64,000 nt of DNA from Methyloversatilis discipulorum (GTDB lineage Bacteria; Pseudomonadota; Gammaproteobacteria; Burkholderiales; Rhodocyclaceae), in the NCBI RefSeq assembly GCF_000385375.1, contig NZ_ARVV01000001.1, positions 1,612,001 through 1,676,000 on the forward strand, given 5' to 3'. The first letter of the stretch is position 1, and every line of letters begins with the position of its first letter. The notes below the pieces were generated by a model, which made no database searches, was not told the origin of the DNA, and worked only from the letters and a program-made list of their open reading frames with translations. Shown here in pieces: positions 39,301 to 48,468 of the stretch. A program made the position numbers and the translations under genes.

Positions 39301-41085
39301 ATGTACGCGCGCACAGAAACCGATGATCTTGCGGCCGGGCTGTACGACGAGGTGTCCACGCTGTCGGTCACCGACATCCTGCGCTTGCGGGCGGAACGTC
39401 ATCCGCAGCGGGTACTGTTCCGCTTCCTCGACGAACACGGCCGCGAGGAGGACCTGCTCACCTACGGCGACGCCTGGCGGCGCAGCACGGCGATCGCAGC
39501 CGTGCTGGCGGCGCACGGCGGGCCGGGCGACCGCGTTGCGTTGTTCTATCCGGCCGGGCTGGACTTCATCGTCGCCTTCTTCGGCTGCCTGCTGGCGGGG
39601 CGCGTTGCCGTGCCGCTCAACCTGCCGAGCCGGCGGCGCGTCGATCGCTGCCTGCGCATCCTGCGCGACTGCGGCTGCCGGCGCGCGCTCACCGTGTCCT
39701 CGCTGGAGGCGGGGCTGCGCGACATCCTGTCGGTCGACGCCGATCTGCCGCTGGCCTGGCTCGCCACCGACGCGCTGCGCAACGAAGCCGCCGCGGCCGG
39801 CATCGTGCCGCCACCGGCCGACGAGCGCATCGCCTTCCTGCAGTACACCTCCGGCTCGACTTCGCACCCCAAGGGTGTCATGGTGAGCCAGGGCAACATC
39901 ACCACCAACCTGCGCATGATGCGCACGGCCTGGGAGCTGGATCACACGTCGAACACCGTGTTCTGGCAGCCGCACCACCACGACATGGGCCTCATCCTCG
40001 GCCAGCTGCTGCCGGTCATGCTGGGCAACGAAACGGTGCTGATGGGGCCGAACACCTTCGTGCGTCAGCCCCTGATCTGGCTCGATGCGATCTCGCGCCA
40101 CCGTGCGGTGCTGGCGGGCGGCCCGAACTTCGCCTACGAGCTGGCGGCGCAGCGCTGGCAGCCCGGGCGGCTCGAAGGCTGCGACCTGTCGAGCTGGCGC
40201 ATCGCGCTGAATGGCGCCGACGTCGTGCGCGCCGCAACGCTGGAGCGCTTCGCCGCCACCTTCGGCCCGCTCGGCTACCGACCCACCACCATGCTGCCGT
40301 GCTATGGCCTGGCCGAGGCGACGCTGTTCGTGTCCGGCGGGCCGGTGGGCGAAATGCCGCGTGTGCGCAGCATCGACGCGCACGCGGCCGAGACCGAGGG
40401 CCGCGTGCGCGAGGATCTGGGTGCCAGCGGACGCACCGTCGTCGGCTGCGGCCTGCCGTCGGACGAAATCGAGGTCGCCATCGTCGATCCGGCGAATGGC
40501 GCGCGGCTCGGCTGCGATCGCCTGGGCGAGGTATGGGTGTCGGGCGACACCAATGCGCTGGGCTACTGGCAGCTGCCGGAGCAGAGCGCGGCCACCTTCG
40601 GTGCCGAGATCGCCGGCGAGCCGGGGCGCCGCTACATGCGCACCGGCGACATCGGCTTCATCGGTGCCGACGACGGCCAGATCTATCTGTGCGGGCGGAT
40701 GAAGGACCTGCTCATCGTCGATGGCCGCAACCTGCATCCGGAAGACGTTGAATACACCATCGTCGAATCGCACCCGCTGATCAAGCCGCAGAGCTGCGCC
40801 GTGTTCGAGGACGACCGCGGTGAGCAGCGCCGGCTGGTCGCGGTGATAGAAGCCGACCGCGAACTGAAGCGCGCACTGCCTGAGATCGCCAAGGCGCTGC
40901 GCATGCAGGTGCGGCGCGCGGTGTCGGAAGAGCACGGCGTGGCCATCGCCGACATCGTGTTCATCGCGCCCGCGACCTTGCGCAAGACCACCAGCGGCAA
41001 GGTGCAGCGCAGCCTGATGAAGCAGCTGCACCAGCAGGCCGCGCTCGACGTGATCGACGTGACGGTGGCGCTCGATGCTGCCTGA
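39301..41085 (+). CDS. Fatty acyl-AMP ligase (FAAL)
   Basis: A protein of 594 residues of the ANL adenylating family. The P-loop YTSGSTSHPKGVM is at about 182-194. WQPHHHDMGLI, GPNFAYELA, LNGADVVRAATLERF and the late RTGDIGFI-like and GRMKDLLIVDGRNLHPEDVEYT segments match FAALs, which make acyl-adenylates and transfer the acyl group to an ACP rather than to CoA. It should activate a fatty acid starter and load it on the free ACP just upstream or on the first ACP of PKS1. It overlaps the next gene by 11 bp. Confidence 0.93.
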   Translation: MYARTETDDLAAGLYDEVSTLSVTDILRLRAERHPQRVLFRFLDEHGREEDLLTYGDAWRRSTAIAAVLAAHGGPGDRVALFYPAGLDFIVAFFGCLLAGRVAVPLNLPSRRRVDRCLRILRDCGCRRALTVSSLEAGLRDILSVDADLPLAWLATDALRNEAAAAGIVPPPADERIAFLQYTSGSTSHPKGVMVSQGNITTNLRMMRTAWELDHTSNTVFWQPHHHDMGLILGQLLPVMLGNETVLMGPNTFVRQPLIWLDAISRHRAVLAGGPNFAYELAAQRWQPGRLEGCDLSSWRIALNGADVVRAATLERFAATFGPLGYRPTTMLPCYGLAEATLFVSGGPVGEMPRVRSIDAHAAETEGRVREDLGASGRTVVGCGLPSDEIEVAIVDPANGARLGCDRLGEVWVSGDTNALGYWQLPEQSAATFGAEIAGEPGRRYMRTGDIGFIGADDGQIYLCGRMKDLLIVDGRNLHPEDVEYTIVESHPLIKPQSCAVFEDDRGEQRRLVAVIEADRELKRALPEIAKALRMQVRRAVSEEHGVAIADIVFIAPATLRKTTSGKVQRSLMKQLHQQAALDVIDVTVALDAA

Positions 41086-41842
41086 GTCCGCCGCCGGGCA
41101 GCTGGTGCGCATCTGCGACGCCGGCGTCGGTGCGCCGGTGGTGCTGGCCGTGCCTTACGCTGGCGGCAGCGCACAGTCCTTCTTCGCCTGGAAGCCGCTG
41201 CTCGACGGGCAGCTCACGCTGCTGGCGCTCGAGCTGCCGGGGCGCGGTCGCTGCTACGGCCGGCCGATGCCGCCTTCACTGCTGGCGCTGGCCGACGGGC
41301 TGGCGCAGACGCTGGCGGCCGACGGCGTGCAGCCCGACCTGCTGTTCGGTCACAGCCTGGGTGCGCTGATCGCCTTCGAGCTGCTGCGCGCGCTGCGCCG
41401 GCGTGGCCGCGCGCTGCCGGCGGCGGCGCTGATGTCGGGGCGCATCGCGCCTTCGCACCCGCGCACGTTCGGCCTGCCGCGCTTCGGGCGCGAGGATCTG
41501 GTCGAGTACCTGCGCGACCTCGGCGGCACGCCGGACAGCGTGCTGAACAACGACGCGGTGATCGACATGATGCTGCCGGTGCTGCAGCAGGACCTCGAAC
41601 TGATCGCCGGCTACGACTACGCAAGAGCGGCGCCGTTCGATATCGACCTCACCGTTGCCGGCGGTTTCGACGACGGCCGCGTGCCGCTGTCCGGTCTGCT
41701 TGGCTGGCGGGAGGAGTGCGCCGGGCGCTTTGCGCTGCACATGCATCCGGGCGGTCATTTCTTCGTTGAAACCGAGCGCGCCGCGGTGGCTTCACTGTTG
41801 TGCGAGCTGGCAGCGCGCGGACCGCGCGCCAAGGCGGCCTGA
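41075..41842 (+). CDS. Type II thioesterase
   Basis: A protein of 255 residues with the alpha/beta-hydrolase fold of editing thioesterases from PKS/NRPS clusters. The early VPYAGGSAQSF, the nucleophile Ser94 in FGHSLGAL, a later FDDGRVPLSGLLGW (aspartate) and HPGGHFF (histidine) complete the triad. Such enzymes clear wrongly loaded or stalled carrier domains. It overlaps the FAAL gene by 11 bp. Confidence 0.93.
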   Translation: MLPESAAGQLVRICDAGVGAPVVLAVPYAGGSAQSFFAWKPLLDGQLTLLALELPGRGRCYGRPMPPSLLALADGLAQTLAADGVQPDLLFGHSLGALIAFELLRALRRRGRALPAAALMSGRIAPSHPRTFGLPRFGREDLVEYLRDLGGTPDSVLNNDAVIDMMLPVLQQDLELIAGYDYARAAPFDIDLTVAGGFDDGRVPLSGLLGWREECAGRFALHMHPGGHFFVETERAAVASLLCELAARGPRAKAA

Positions 41843-41844
41843 CG

Positions 41845-42558
41845 GTGCACAGGCTTCCCTCGGGCACCGTGCGGGTGTTCGTATCGCCGATGGCGGCCTA
41901 CGATGCCGTCAGCCTGCGCCAGCTCGAACGCACGGTGCTGGTGCCCGAGGAACAGCGCCGTTCGCGCGCCATCCTGCGCCCGCCCAGCCGCGAGGCCTTC
42001 ATTGCAGCGCACGCGCTGAAGCGTCTCGTGATGCGTGCACTGCTCGGGCACGCCCCCAGTTTCGCCTGTGAGGCGGGCGGCAAGCCGGTGCTTGCGGGCC
42101 ATGCGCTGCATTTCAACATCAGCCACTGTGACAGCCACGTCGCGCTGGCGCTGTACAGCAGCGCGCCGGTCGGTGTAGACGTCGAGTCGGTGCCGATGCG
42201 GGTGTCGATGCCGCAGGTCATGCAGGCTGCGCTGACGGCGAGCGAACGCTCGCGCGTGATGGCGGAGAGCGACCCCGAGCGCTCCTTCCTGATCCACTGG
42301 ACGGCCAAGGAGGCCTACGTGAAGGCGACCGGCGAAGGCCTGGCGCGCGGCTTCGACACGCTCACGCTGGGTGCGGGCGCAGGACCGCTTCATCTGCTCG
42401 GTGAACGGGTCGCCGCGCACAGTCTGCACTGCCGCTCAGCCCGCGAGCACGTGCTGTCGGTCTGCGCCCTGGGCGGAAGGGGAGACGCGGTGCAGGAGGT
42501 GCGGATCGAGTCTGTCATCTGTTCGCTGCGCGGTGTCGAGGTCCTGCGCTCGCGGTAG
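41845..42558 (+). CDS. 4'-phosphopantetheinyl transferase, Sfp type
   Basis: A protein of 237 residues from GTG 41845, two bases after the thioesterase stop; a later ATG at 41890 is possible. Family motifs: FNISHCDSHVALAL, GVDVES (magnesium-binding Asp and Glu) and WTAKEAYVKATGEG. It transfers phosphopantetheine from CoA to the serine of the cluster ACPs, converting them to holo form. It is the last gene of the plus-strand operon, so the cluster carries its own activator. Confidence 0.93.
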   Translation: MHRLPSGTVRVFVSPMAAYDAVSLRQLERTVLVPEEQRRSRAILRPPSREAFIAAHALKRLVMRALLGHAPSFACEAGGKPVLAGHALHFNISHCDSHVALALYSSAPVGVDVESVPMRVSMPQVMQAALTASERSRVMAESDPERSFLIHWTAKEAYVKATGEGLARGFDTLTLGAGAGPLHLLGERVAAHSLHCRSAREHVLSVCALGGRGDAVQEVRIESVICSLRGVEVLRSR

Positions 42559-42658
42559 CGCGGCCCGCTGCCGCCGATCAAAAAAGGATAGGAATGATTC
42601 GCACTCCTGTTTGACTGGACTGTGGGATACTTTTGCGCACCCGAATCCGGTCGCTCCA

Positions 42659-43468
42659 ATGACAGACCCCTCCAGCTCTGCCGTCCTGACATCGACGCTG
42701 CGCGCCGTGCTGCGCCCCGTGGTGCGCTTGATGCTGGCGCGCGGGGTCACCTTGCCGCTGGCGGTCGAGTTGCTGAAGCGCGTCTATGTGCAGGTTGCGA
42801 TCGAGAATGCCGGGCGTGACGGACCGGTCACCGACAGCCGGGTGAGCCTGCAGACCGGCGTGCATCGCAAGGACGTCAAGCGGCTGCGCAGTCTGCCCAG
42901 CGCGCACGCCGATCTGCCGCGCAATGTGTCGCTGGGTGCGCAACTGATCAGCCGCTGGGTGGGGCAGGCGCCGTGGCGTGATGCGACCGGTGGCGCGCGG
43001 CCATTGCCGCGGCTGGCCAGCGCGGGCGGCGATGAGTCTTTCGAGGCGCTGGTTGCGTCGGTGAGCAAGGACATCCGTGCGCGACCCGTGCTGGACGAGT
43101 GGCTGCGACTGGGTATTGCCCACCTGAATACGCGCGACGAGGTCGTGCTGAATACCGGCGCTTTCGCGCCGCAGGACGGCGCCGACGAACAGCTCGCGCG
43201 TTTCGCGCTGCACGTCGGTGACCACGCGATGGCGGCAGTCGACAATCTGCTCGGTCAGGGCGATTCGTGGTTCGAGCGCGGCGCGCACTATCGCGGGCTG
43301 TCGGCGGCGGCGGCGTCGGCGCTGCATGCACGGGCTTCGGAACTGGGTGCAAAGGCCCTGCAATCGCTGGAGCGCGACGCAGGCGCCGGCGCCCGGTCAG
43401 CCGACGATGCAGGTCGGCGACTCACGGTCGGCGTCTACGTCTACGCGGAGCACGACAGGCAGCGCTGA
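42659..43468 (+). CDS. DUF6502-like protein of unknown function
   Basis: A protein of 269 residues. The N-terminal LRPVVRLMLARGVTLPLAVELLKRVYVQVA and DSRVSLQTGVHRKDVKRLRSL parts look like a helix-turn-helix type DNA-binding or adaptor region typical of DUF6502 proteins. The C-terminal part, HVGDHAMAAVDNLLGQG, has no recognised domain. It starts 100 bp after the PPTase gene with its own AT-rich upstream stretch, so it is probably outside the PKS operon, but as a possible regulator it marks the boundary. Confidence 0.6.
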   Translation: MTDPSSSAVLTSTLRAVLRPVVRLMLARGVTLPLAVELLKRVYVQVAIENAGRDGPVTDSRVSLQTGVHRKDVKRLRSLPSAHADLPRNVSLGAQLISRWVGQAPWRDATGGARPLPRLASAGGDESFEALVASVSKDIRARPVLDEWLRLGIAHLNTRDEVVLNTGAFAPQDGADEQLARFALHVGDHAMAAVDNLLGQGDSWFERGAHYRGLSAAAASALHARASELGAKALQSLERDAGAGARSADDAGRRLTVGVYVYAEHDRQR

Positions 43469-43481
43469 GCCTGACGTTTCA

Positions 43482-44129
43482 TTACGCAGTCAGCACGCCC
43501 AGATGTTCGACCTGTCCCGCCAATGCGGCGCCGAGCAGTGCGTGCTGGTCGGCGTCCAGATGCACGCCGTCGTGCGGGCTGGTGCTGATCACACGCCCGG
43601 CGTCGAAGAAGGCGCAGCCCAGTTCTGCGCACACCGTCCGCAGCGCATCGGCCAGACCGACGCATTTCGTATCCCCGCCAACGAATTTCTGCGCGATCGG
43701 GCCTTTCGGCGAACCGATAGGCGGTGGCGCGACGACCAGAACCGGAGGCACCGGCATTCCGGGTTCGATCGGTGCTTCGCGGATCGCGCGCACCAGCGTT
43801 GCCGTGCCCTGGGCCGAGTGCCAGGCGGTGTGTGGATGCATGGACTGGAAGTCGTTGGTGCCCAGCATCAGCACCACCAGCGACAGCGGTGAGTGGATTT
43901 CGATGCGCTGCGCCAGTCCCGTCAGTCCGTTGCGGCCCGGCTTGAACGGATCGTCCCACACGGTGCGGCGGCCGTTCAGGCAGTCCTCGATCACGCGCAC
44001 CCGGCGCCGGTCGCCGTTGAGCGCGTTTTCCATCACACCCGGCCAGCGGCGATCGAAGTCCAGCCGCTGCCGCGTGGTCGGCACGATGCCCCAGGACAGC
44101 GAATCGGCATAGACGAGTATCTGCTGCAT
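43482..44129 (-). CDS. SGNH/GDSL hydrolase (arylesterase-like)
   Basis: A protein of 215 residues with no signal peptide. Block I is VYADSLSWG (serine nucleophile), block III LGTNDFQ and block V DGVHLDADQH (Asp-His), a complete SGNH set. Family members hydrolyse aryl and short-chain esters. The ATG at 44129 has GGAGG five bases upstream; the longer frame is rejected. It is convergent with the DUF6502 gene (13 bp apart). Confidence 0.88.
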   Translation of the reverse strand: MQQILVYADSLSWGIVPTTRQRLDFDRRWPGVMENALNGDRRRVRVIEDCLNGRRTVWDDPFKPGRNGLTGLAQRIEIHSPLSLVVLMLGTNDFQSMHPHTAWHSAQGTATLVRAIREAPIEPGMPVPPVLVVAPPPIGSPKGPIAQKFVGGDTKCVGLADALRTVCAELGCAFFDAGRVISTSPHDGVHLDADQHALLGAALAGQVEHLGVLTA

Positions 44130-44459
44130 CAATGCCTCCATCAAAAAATTAAATGAATGCGCGGGCAGTGTGACACGTCGCCGATGCTGCGATGCGCAAA
44201 TGCCGGTCGCGTGCGCCGCGCCTGCGCCATCTCGCGGGCGATCGGTCCTGCCGCGGCGCCGGAGGCGTGATCCCGCATGTTCATGGAATGGCGGGTTCGG
44301 GGCAGGGGAGCAGGGTCTGACAATGTTCCATGTCACTGATTCGGTGGCAGTTCCGGGCGCTCAAGGCGATAGGGAGGACGCCGTAAAGTCGGTCGTTGCC
44401 TGCACTGGAGGAGAACCGGCGGGCAGCGACTTCCGCCCATCACCGCTGGAGAGATAACG
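44130..44459. other. Divergent intergenic region, SGNH hydrolase / chemoreceptor
   Basis: A 330-bp region without a gene. An AT-rich patch (TCAAAAAATTAAATGAATG) lies just upstream of the hydrolase gene. An inverted repeat TGACA-N8-TGTCA occupies 44318-44335 on the chemoreceptor side. No clear sigma-70 boxes were found. Confidence 0.4.
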
Positions 44460-46124
44460 ATGACAACGCGCTCGACGAACTTGCCCGACAGCCTGGCCGA
44501 GCAGGCCGCCCCACCGGCGCAGCGCGTGGACCTGCGCCGGTCGAATCATCTGCGCATGGGCAGTTTCGGCTTCTGTGCGCTGTTCTTCGCGCTGTTCGGG
44601 CTGGCCGCCGCCTTCGAGCTGGTGAACCCGCGAGCCGCCGCGCTGCTCGCCTGTGCCGCCGGCGCGATGATCGCCTTCGCCGATGCGCTCTATATCCGTC
44701 AGATGGACCACACGATCGCGCTGATGGCCGACGCGCTGGCCGACAGCGGACGCGATGTGAACGATCTGTCGAGCGAATTCGTGCTGCCGGAAAGTTCGCC
44801 GGTGAAGGCGATCAGCAAGCTCATCGCCGAGCGCGACGGACGCGTGCGCGACATGGTGTTCCGCGTGCGCCGTGGCACCTTGGGAGCAGCCTGCCATACC
44901 GCCCATCTGACGCGCTCGCTGCGCGATACCGCGGGTCTCGCGCAGTCGCAGCGGGCGCTGGCCGAGCAGGTATTCGCCGCCAGCGAAACCTCGCGCAGCG
45001 CGGTCGACAGCGCACGTCAGCACGCCAATGATCTGGACGAGGCGACCACGCGCCACCTGCAGGCGGCGCGCGTGTCGCTGGAGGAACTGCAGTCAGCGGC
45101 CGCCCGCGTCGACGAGTTCGAGGCGCGCGTGCAGGCCTTCAACCGTACGGTGCAGCAGCTGCAGAACCAGTCGGCGGAAATCAGCCAGGTGGTGCAGATC
45201 ATCAGCAGCATTTCCGACCAGACCAATCTGCTGGCGCTGAACGCGTCGATCGAGGCGTCGCGTGCCGGCGAGAACGGCCGCAGCTTCGCCGTCGTCGCCG
45301 ACGAGGTGCGTTCGCTGGCCGAGCAGGTCAAGGCGGCGACCGAAGGCGTGAGCCAGAACATCGACCGGATGAATCGCCTGGTCGCCGGCACGCGCAGCGA
45401 AACCGACGACATCCGCGACCACATCCTGGCGACCGGCGAGGCGGTGCGCCGCGCCTCCGGTCGTTTCGGCAGCATGGTCGGCGAGTACGAGGTGATGGGT
45501 GAGCGTATCGCGCGCACCGGCGACGCGATACGCAGCCTGAGCGACACCAACGACCGCATCCATACGCTGGTCAGCGACATCCACACCGGCTGTGACCAGG
45601 TGGCGAGCCTGATGCTCGACGGCGAACAGAACCTGACCAAGGTGAGCCGCTCGACCGAACGCATCCAGGATCTGGCCGCCTCGTTCCGCGTCGGCTCCGA
45701 CCAGCTCGAATCCATCGTCGGCGCGCTCGGCCGTTACCGCGACCAGTGCAGCGCCGCGGTCGCCGGTGCGGCGACCGTGCTGGTCGACGACGACGGCGAG
45801 GAGGTCGCGCCGCGCGCCGGTCGCGTTGCCGCGCTGCCCGAGGTCACGCGTGCGCTTGGCGCACTGCGCGGCGAGGTGAGCGCCGTGCGCTACGCGCTGG
45901 TGACCAATCCGTCGGGGCAGGTGCTGGGCAGCGCCGGCAGCTGTCCGGCGCCGGCCGACATCGCCCGGCGGGCGGCAAAGAGCGAGCGCGCACTGCTGAT
46001 GCAGCCCTTCGCGGCCGACGACGGCACGCTGTATTTCGACATTGCCCTGCCTATCCGTCGCGGCAACCGCAACTGGGGCACGCTGCGCGCCGGCGTGCCG
46101 GCCGAACTGATGCTGGCCGCGTAA
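44460..46124 (+). CDS. Methyl-accepting chemotaxis protein with C-terminal sensor-like extension
   Basis: A protein of 554 residues. Two membrane helices lie close together (about 33-53 and 58-78) with almost no periplasmic loop. The signalling domain follows, with its hairpin tip near [20 protein letters not shown]. After it comes an extra C-terminal region (about 455-554) ending in YFDIALPIRRGNRNWGTLR, reminiscent of the last strands of a PAS/Cache-like sensor. Signals may thus be cytoplasmic. GGAGAG precedes the ATG. No other chemotaxis genes lie nearby. Confidence 0.85.
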   Translation: MTTRSTNLPDSLAEQAAPPAQRVDLRRSNHLRMGSFGFCALFFALFGLAAAFELVNPRAAALLACAAGAMIAFADALYIRQMDHTIALMADALADSGRDVNDLSSEFVLPESSPVKAISKLIAERDGRVRDMVFRVRRGTLGAACHTAHLTRSLRDTAGLAQSQRALAEQVFAASETSRSAVDSARQHANDLDEATTRHLQAARVSLEELQSAAARVDEFEARVQAFNRTVQQLQNQSAEISQVVQIISSISDQTNLLALNASIEASRAGENGRSFAVVADEVRSLAEQVKAATEGVSQNIDRMNRLVAGTRSETDDIRDHILATGEAVRRASGRFGSMVGEYEVMGERIARTGDAIRSLSDTNDRIHTLVSDIHTGCDQVASLMLDGEQNLTKVSRSTERIQDLAASFRVGSDQLESIVGALGRYRDQCSAAVAGAATVLVDDDGEEVAPRAGRVAALPEVTRALGALRGEVSAVRYALVTNPSGQVLGSAGSCPAPADIARRAAKSERALLMQPFAADDGTLYFDIALPIRRGNRNWGTLRAGVPAELMLAA

Positions 46125-46156
46125 GCGGCCACGACCACCGAGATCGGGAGAACAGC

Positions 46157-46861
46157 ATGCTTTCGCACGAACAGATGCGGCAGGTGGAGCAGGGCGGCCG
46201 CACGCAGCACGCGGTCTATGTCTATGAAGCGCCGGTGCGGCTGTGGCACTGGATCACCGTGCTGGCGATGACGGTGCTGATGGCGACCGGCTACTTCATC
46301 GGCACGCCCTTCCTGATGCTGCCGGGCGACGACGCAGGCATGTATCTGATGGGCTATGTGCGCTTCGCCCACTTCGCCGCCGGCTACGTCCTCGCCATCG
46401 GCTTTGCCGGTCGCATCTACTGGGCGCTGGTCGGTAACGAGCACGCGCGGCAGATCTTCATGCCGCCGCTGTTCAAGCTCGCGTGGTGGAGCGAGGTGAT
46501 GTTCGAACTGCGCTGGTATTTCTTCCTCGAGGACAGACCGAAGAAGTACGTCGGCCACAACCCGCTGGCCGCGGTAATGATGTTCTTCCTGTTCGTGCTC
46601 GGCACGCTGTTCATGATCTTCACCGGCTTCGCGCTGTACAGCGAAGGTGCCGGCCACGGTCACTGGAGCGGCGTCGTGTTCGGCTGGGTGCTATGGCTGA
46701 TCGGCGACAGCCAGACGGTGCACAGCCTGCATCGCCTGGGCCTGTGGCTGCTGCTCAGCTTCATCCTCGTCCATGTGTATGCGGCGCTGCGCGAGGACAT
46801 CATGAGCCGGCAGAGCATCATCTCGACGATGATCAGCGGCTGGCGCTCCTTCCGCGATTGA
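46157..46861 (+). CDS. Hydrogenase-type cytochrome b (HyaC/HupC-like), orphan
   Basis: A protein of 234 residues with four or five hydrophobic helices. It begins after QHAVYVYEAPVRLWHWITVLAM, whose histidine-containing RLWHW is the first haem-b helix, and contains RFAHFAAGY, HNPLAAVMMF and HSLHRLGLW, VHVYAALRED, which supply the other haem ligands. This is the b-type subunit that passes electrons from NiFe hydrogenases to quinone. No hydrogenase subunit genes are in view, so it may serve another periplasmic dehydrogenase. GGGAGAA precedes the ATG. Confidence 0.85.
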   Translation: MLSHEQMRQVEQGGRTQHAVYVYEAPVRLWHWITVLAMTVLMATGYFIGTPFLMLPGDDAGMYLMGYVRFAHFAAGYVLAIGFAGRIYWALVGNEHARQIFMPPLFKLAWWSEVMFELRWYFFLEDRPKKYVGHNPLAAVMMFFLFVLGTLFMIFTGFALYSEGAGHGHWSGVVFGWVLWLIGDSQTVHSLHRLGLWLLLSFILVHVYAALREDIMSRQSIISTMISGWRSFRD

Positions 46862-46989
46862 CGCGCGCTGCACGCAGGCGGCTCAGCGCGACGCAGGCCG
46901 CAAACCCAAATGAAAATTCCGTGCCGCATTTGGCTGCCGGACGGGCGCTGCCAACCCCGTAGACATGCGCCCGCCGGCTGCGCGCAGGA

Positions 46990-47613
46990 TCAGGCGCCGT
47001 CCGGCCGCACCTTCGGAACGCTGCCGTCGGAGCGCCCCTTCAGGTAGGCGTACAGGTCGTCGAACTTGTCGGCGAGGTAGGGGTGACCCGGCATGCCGCG
47101 TTCGAGCCGGCCGTCGATCACCGCGTGCCGCACTTCGTCCTTCGACAGCTTCTTCAGCGACTCGATCAGCGACGGCCCGACCATGCCCTCCTGCGCCGGA
47201 CCGTGGCAGCGCTCACAGGCGGCCGAGCGCCAGGTCTTCCAGCCTTTCACGATATCGCCACCGGCGACCGCCGTGCCGTCTGCCGGCGCGGTGCCCGAGG
47301 ACGGTGCAGGAGCGGGCTGACCGGATGGAATGGGACGTGCGTTTTCCGTGGTGTCGGGCGGGGTCTTGCCGTTCGGCGTGGTCGGTGCGTTCTGCATCGT
47401 ATCGGCCGGGGTGGGGGGCGTTGCGCCCGGGCCGGGCGCATCGGGCAGCGCTGCCGCGGCAGGAGGCGAGGGCAGTGCCGGCGCGGCGGTATCAGCCGCG
47501 GGCGCTGCGGCCTCGGCCGCCGGCGCGGTGACGGGTTTCGGCGGGTCCTGCGGTTTGTCGCAGGCGGCGAGCAGCAGGGCGAAGCTTGCGACGGCGAGAT
47601 GCGTGGTTTTCAT
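46990..47613 (-). CDS. Cytochrome c lipoprotein with Pro/Ala-rich linker
   Basis: A protein of 207 residues. The signal ends with the lipobox LLAAC (cysteine near residue 19), so the protein is probably membrane-anchored. Residues 25-120 are a disordered Pro/Ala/Thr linker. The C-terminal haem domain has CERCHG and the class I methionine segment GMPGHPYLADKFDDLYAYLK. GGAGG precedes the ATG. It is convergent with the cytochrome b gene and may act as a tethered electron shuttle, but its partner is unknown. Confidence 0.85.
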   Translation of the reverse strand: MKTTHLAVASFALLLAACDKPQDPPKPVTAPAAEAAAPAADTAAPALPSPPAAAALPDAPGPGATPPTPADTMQNAPTTPNGKTPPDTTENARPIPSGQPAPAPSSGTAPADGTAVAGGDIVKGWKTWRSAACERCHGPAQEGMVGPSLIESLKKLSKDEVRHAVIDGRLERGMPGHPYLADKFDDLYAYLKGRSDGSVPKVRPDGA

Positions 47614-47769
47614 GACGATCCTCCAGTCTGTTGTGGGTGGGAATCGGGTGCTGTAGACGATGGTAGGCCGGATGAGACCGGATCGTGTGCGTTGTAGTCC
47701 TGTGCCGACGGTGCGCATGCTTCGTGGCATGCTGCGCCTTCCACAAGAACAGCCGGAGGAGACGCATCC

Positions 47770-48429
47770 GTGAGCAGACTGTACGACCCGCAGCACCGCA
47801 GCTTCCAGGACGAGTTCGGCACCCGCGCGATGGCCGACCGCATCGAGGAACTGGCCTGCCGCACCGAATTCGACGATGACAGCCGGGGCTTCATCGAGGC
47901 GATGGACATGTTCTTCCTGTCCACCGTCGATGCGCGTGGTCGCCCCACCGTGTCGTACAAGGGTGGCGACCCCGGCTTCGTGCGCGTGGTCGACGAGAAG
48001 ACGCTGGTATTCCCCAGCTACGACGGCAACGGCATGTTCTATTCGGTTGGCAACATCGCGCAGAACGCCGAGGTCGGCCTGCTCTTCATCTCGTTCGAGA
48101 AGCCGCACCGCATCCGCGTGCAGGGCAGGGCGACCGTGTCGCGTGACGACCCGATGATGGCCTTCTACAACGAAGCCGATTTCATCGTCCGCGTCGAACT
48201 GTCGGAACTTTGGCAGAACTGTCCGCGCTACATCCACCGCTATCAGCGCGTCGACCGCTCGCGCTACGTACCGCGCGCCGATTGCGAAACGCCGCTGGCC
48301 GAGTGGAAGCGCATCGACCTGGTGCAGGACGTGCTGCCGCCCGCCGACGCGGCGCGCGCGCAGGCGGCCGGCACGCTGGCGATCGAAGAGTGGATGGAAA
48401 AGGTGAAGACCGGCCATCCCGAAGCCTGA
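47770..48429 (+). CDS. Pyridoxamine 5'-phosphate oxidase-like FMN-binding protein
   Basis: A protein of 219 residues from GTG 47770 with GGAGGA eight bases upstream. The split-barrel fold is suggested by MFFLSTVDARGRPTVSYKGGDPGFVRV, PSYDGNGMFYSVGNI and LLFISFEKPHRIRVQGRA. Members bind FMN or F420 and include pyridoxamine oxidases and general stress flavoproteins; the substrate cannot be named here. It is divergent from the cytochrome c gene. Confidence 0.85.
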   Translation: MSRLYDPQHRSFQDEFGTRAMADRIEELACRTEFDDDSRGFIEAMDMFFLSTVDARGRPTVSYKGGDPGFVRVVDEKTLVFPSYDGNGMFYSVGNIAQNAEVGLLFISFEKPHRIRVQGRATVSRDDPMMAFYNEADFIVRVELSELWQNCPRYIHRYQRVDRSRYVPRADCETPLAEWKRIDLVQDVLPPADAARAQAAGTLAIEEWMEKVKTGHPEA

Positions 48430-48468
48430 CGAGCACGGCACTCGGCATCGCCGGGTCCGGCGGGATGC

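Noticed and set aside
46157..46861. Evidence of a hydrogenase operon
   Set aside because: Only the b-type cytochrome is present; no NiFe large or small subunit motifs occur on either side.
46906..46933. CCAAATG/CATTTGG inverted repeat between two convergent cytochrome genes as a terminator
   Set aside because: Seven weak pairs around a 14-nt loop and no T-run; not convincing.
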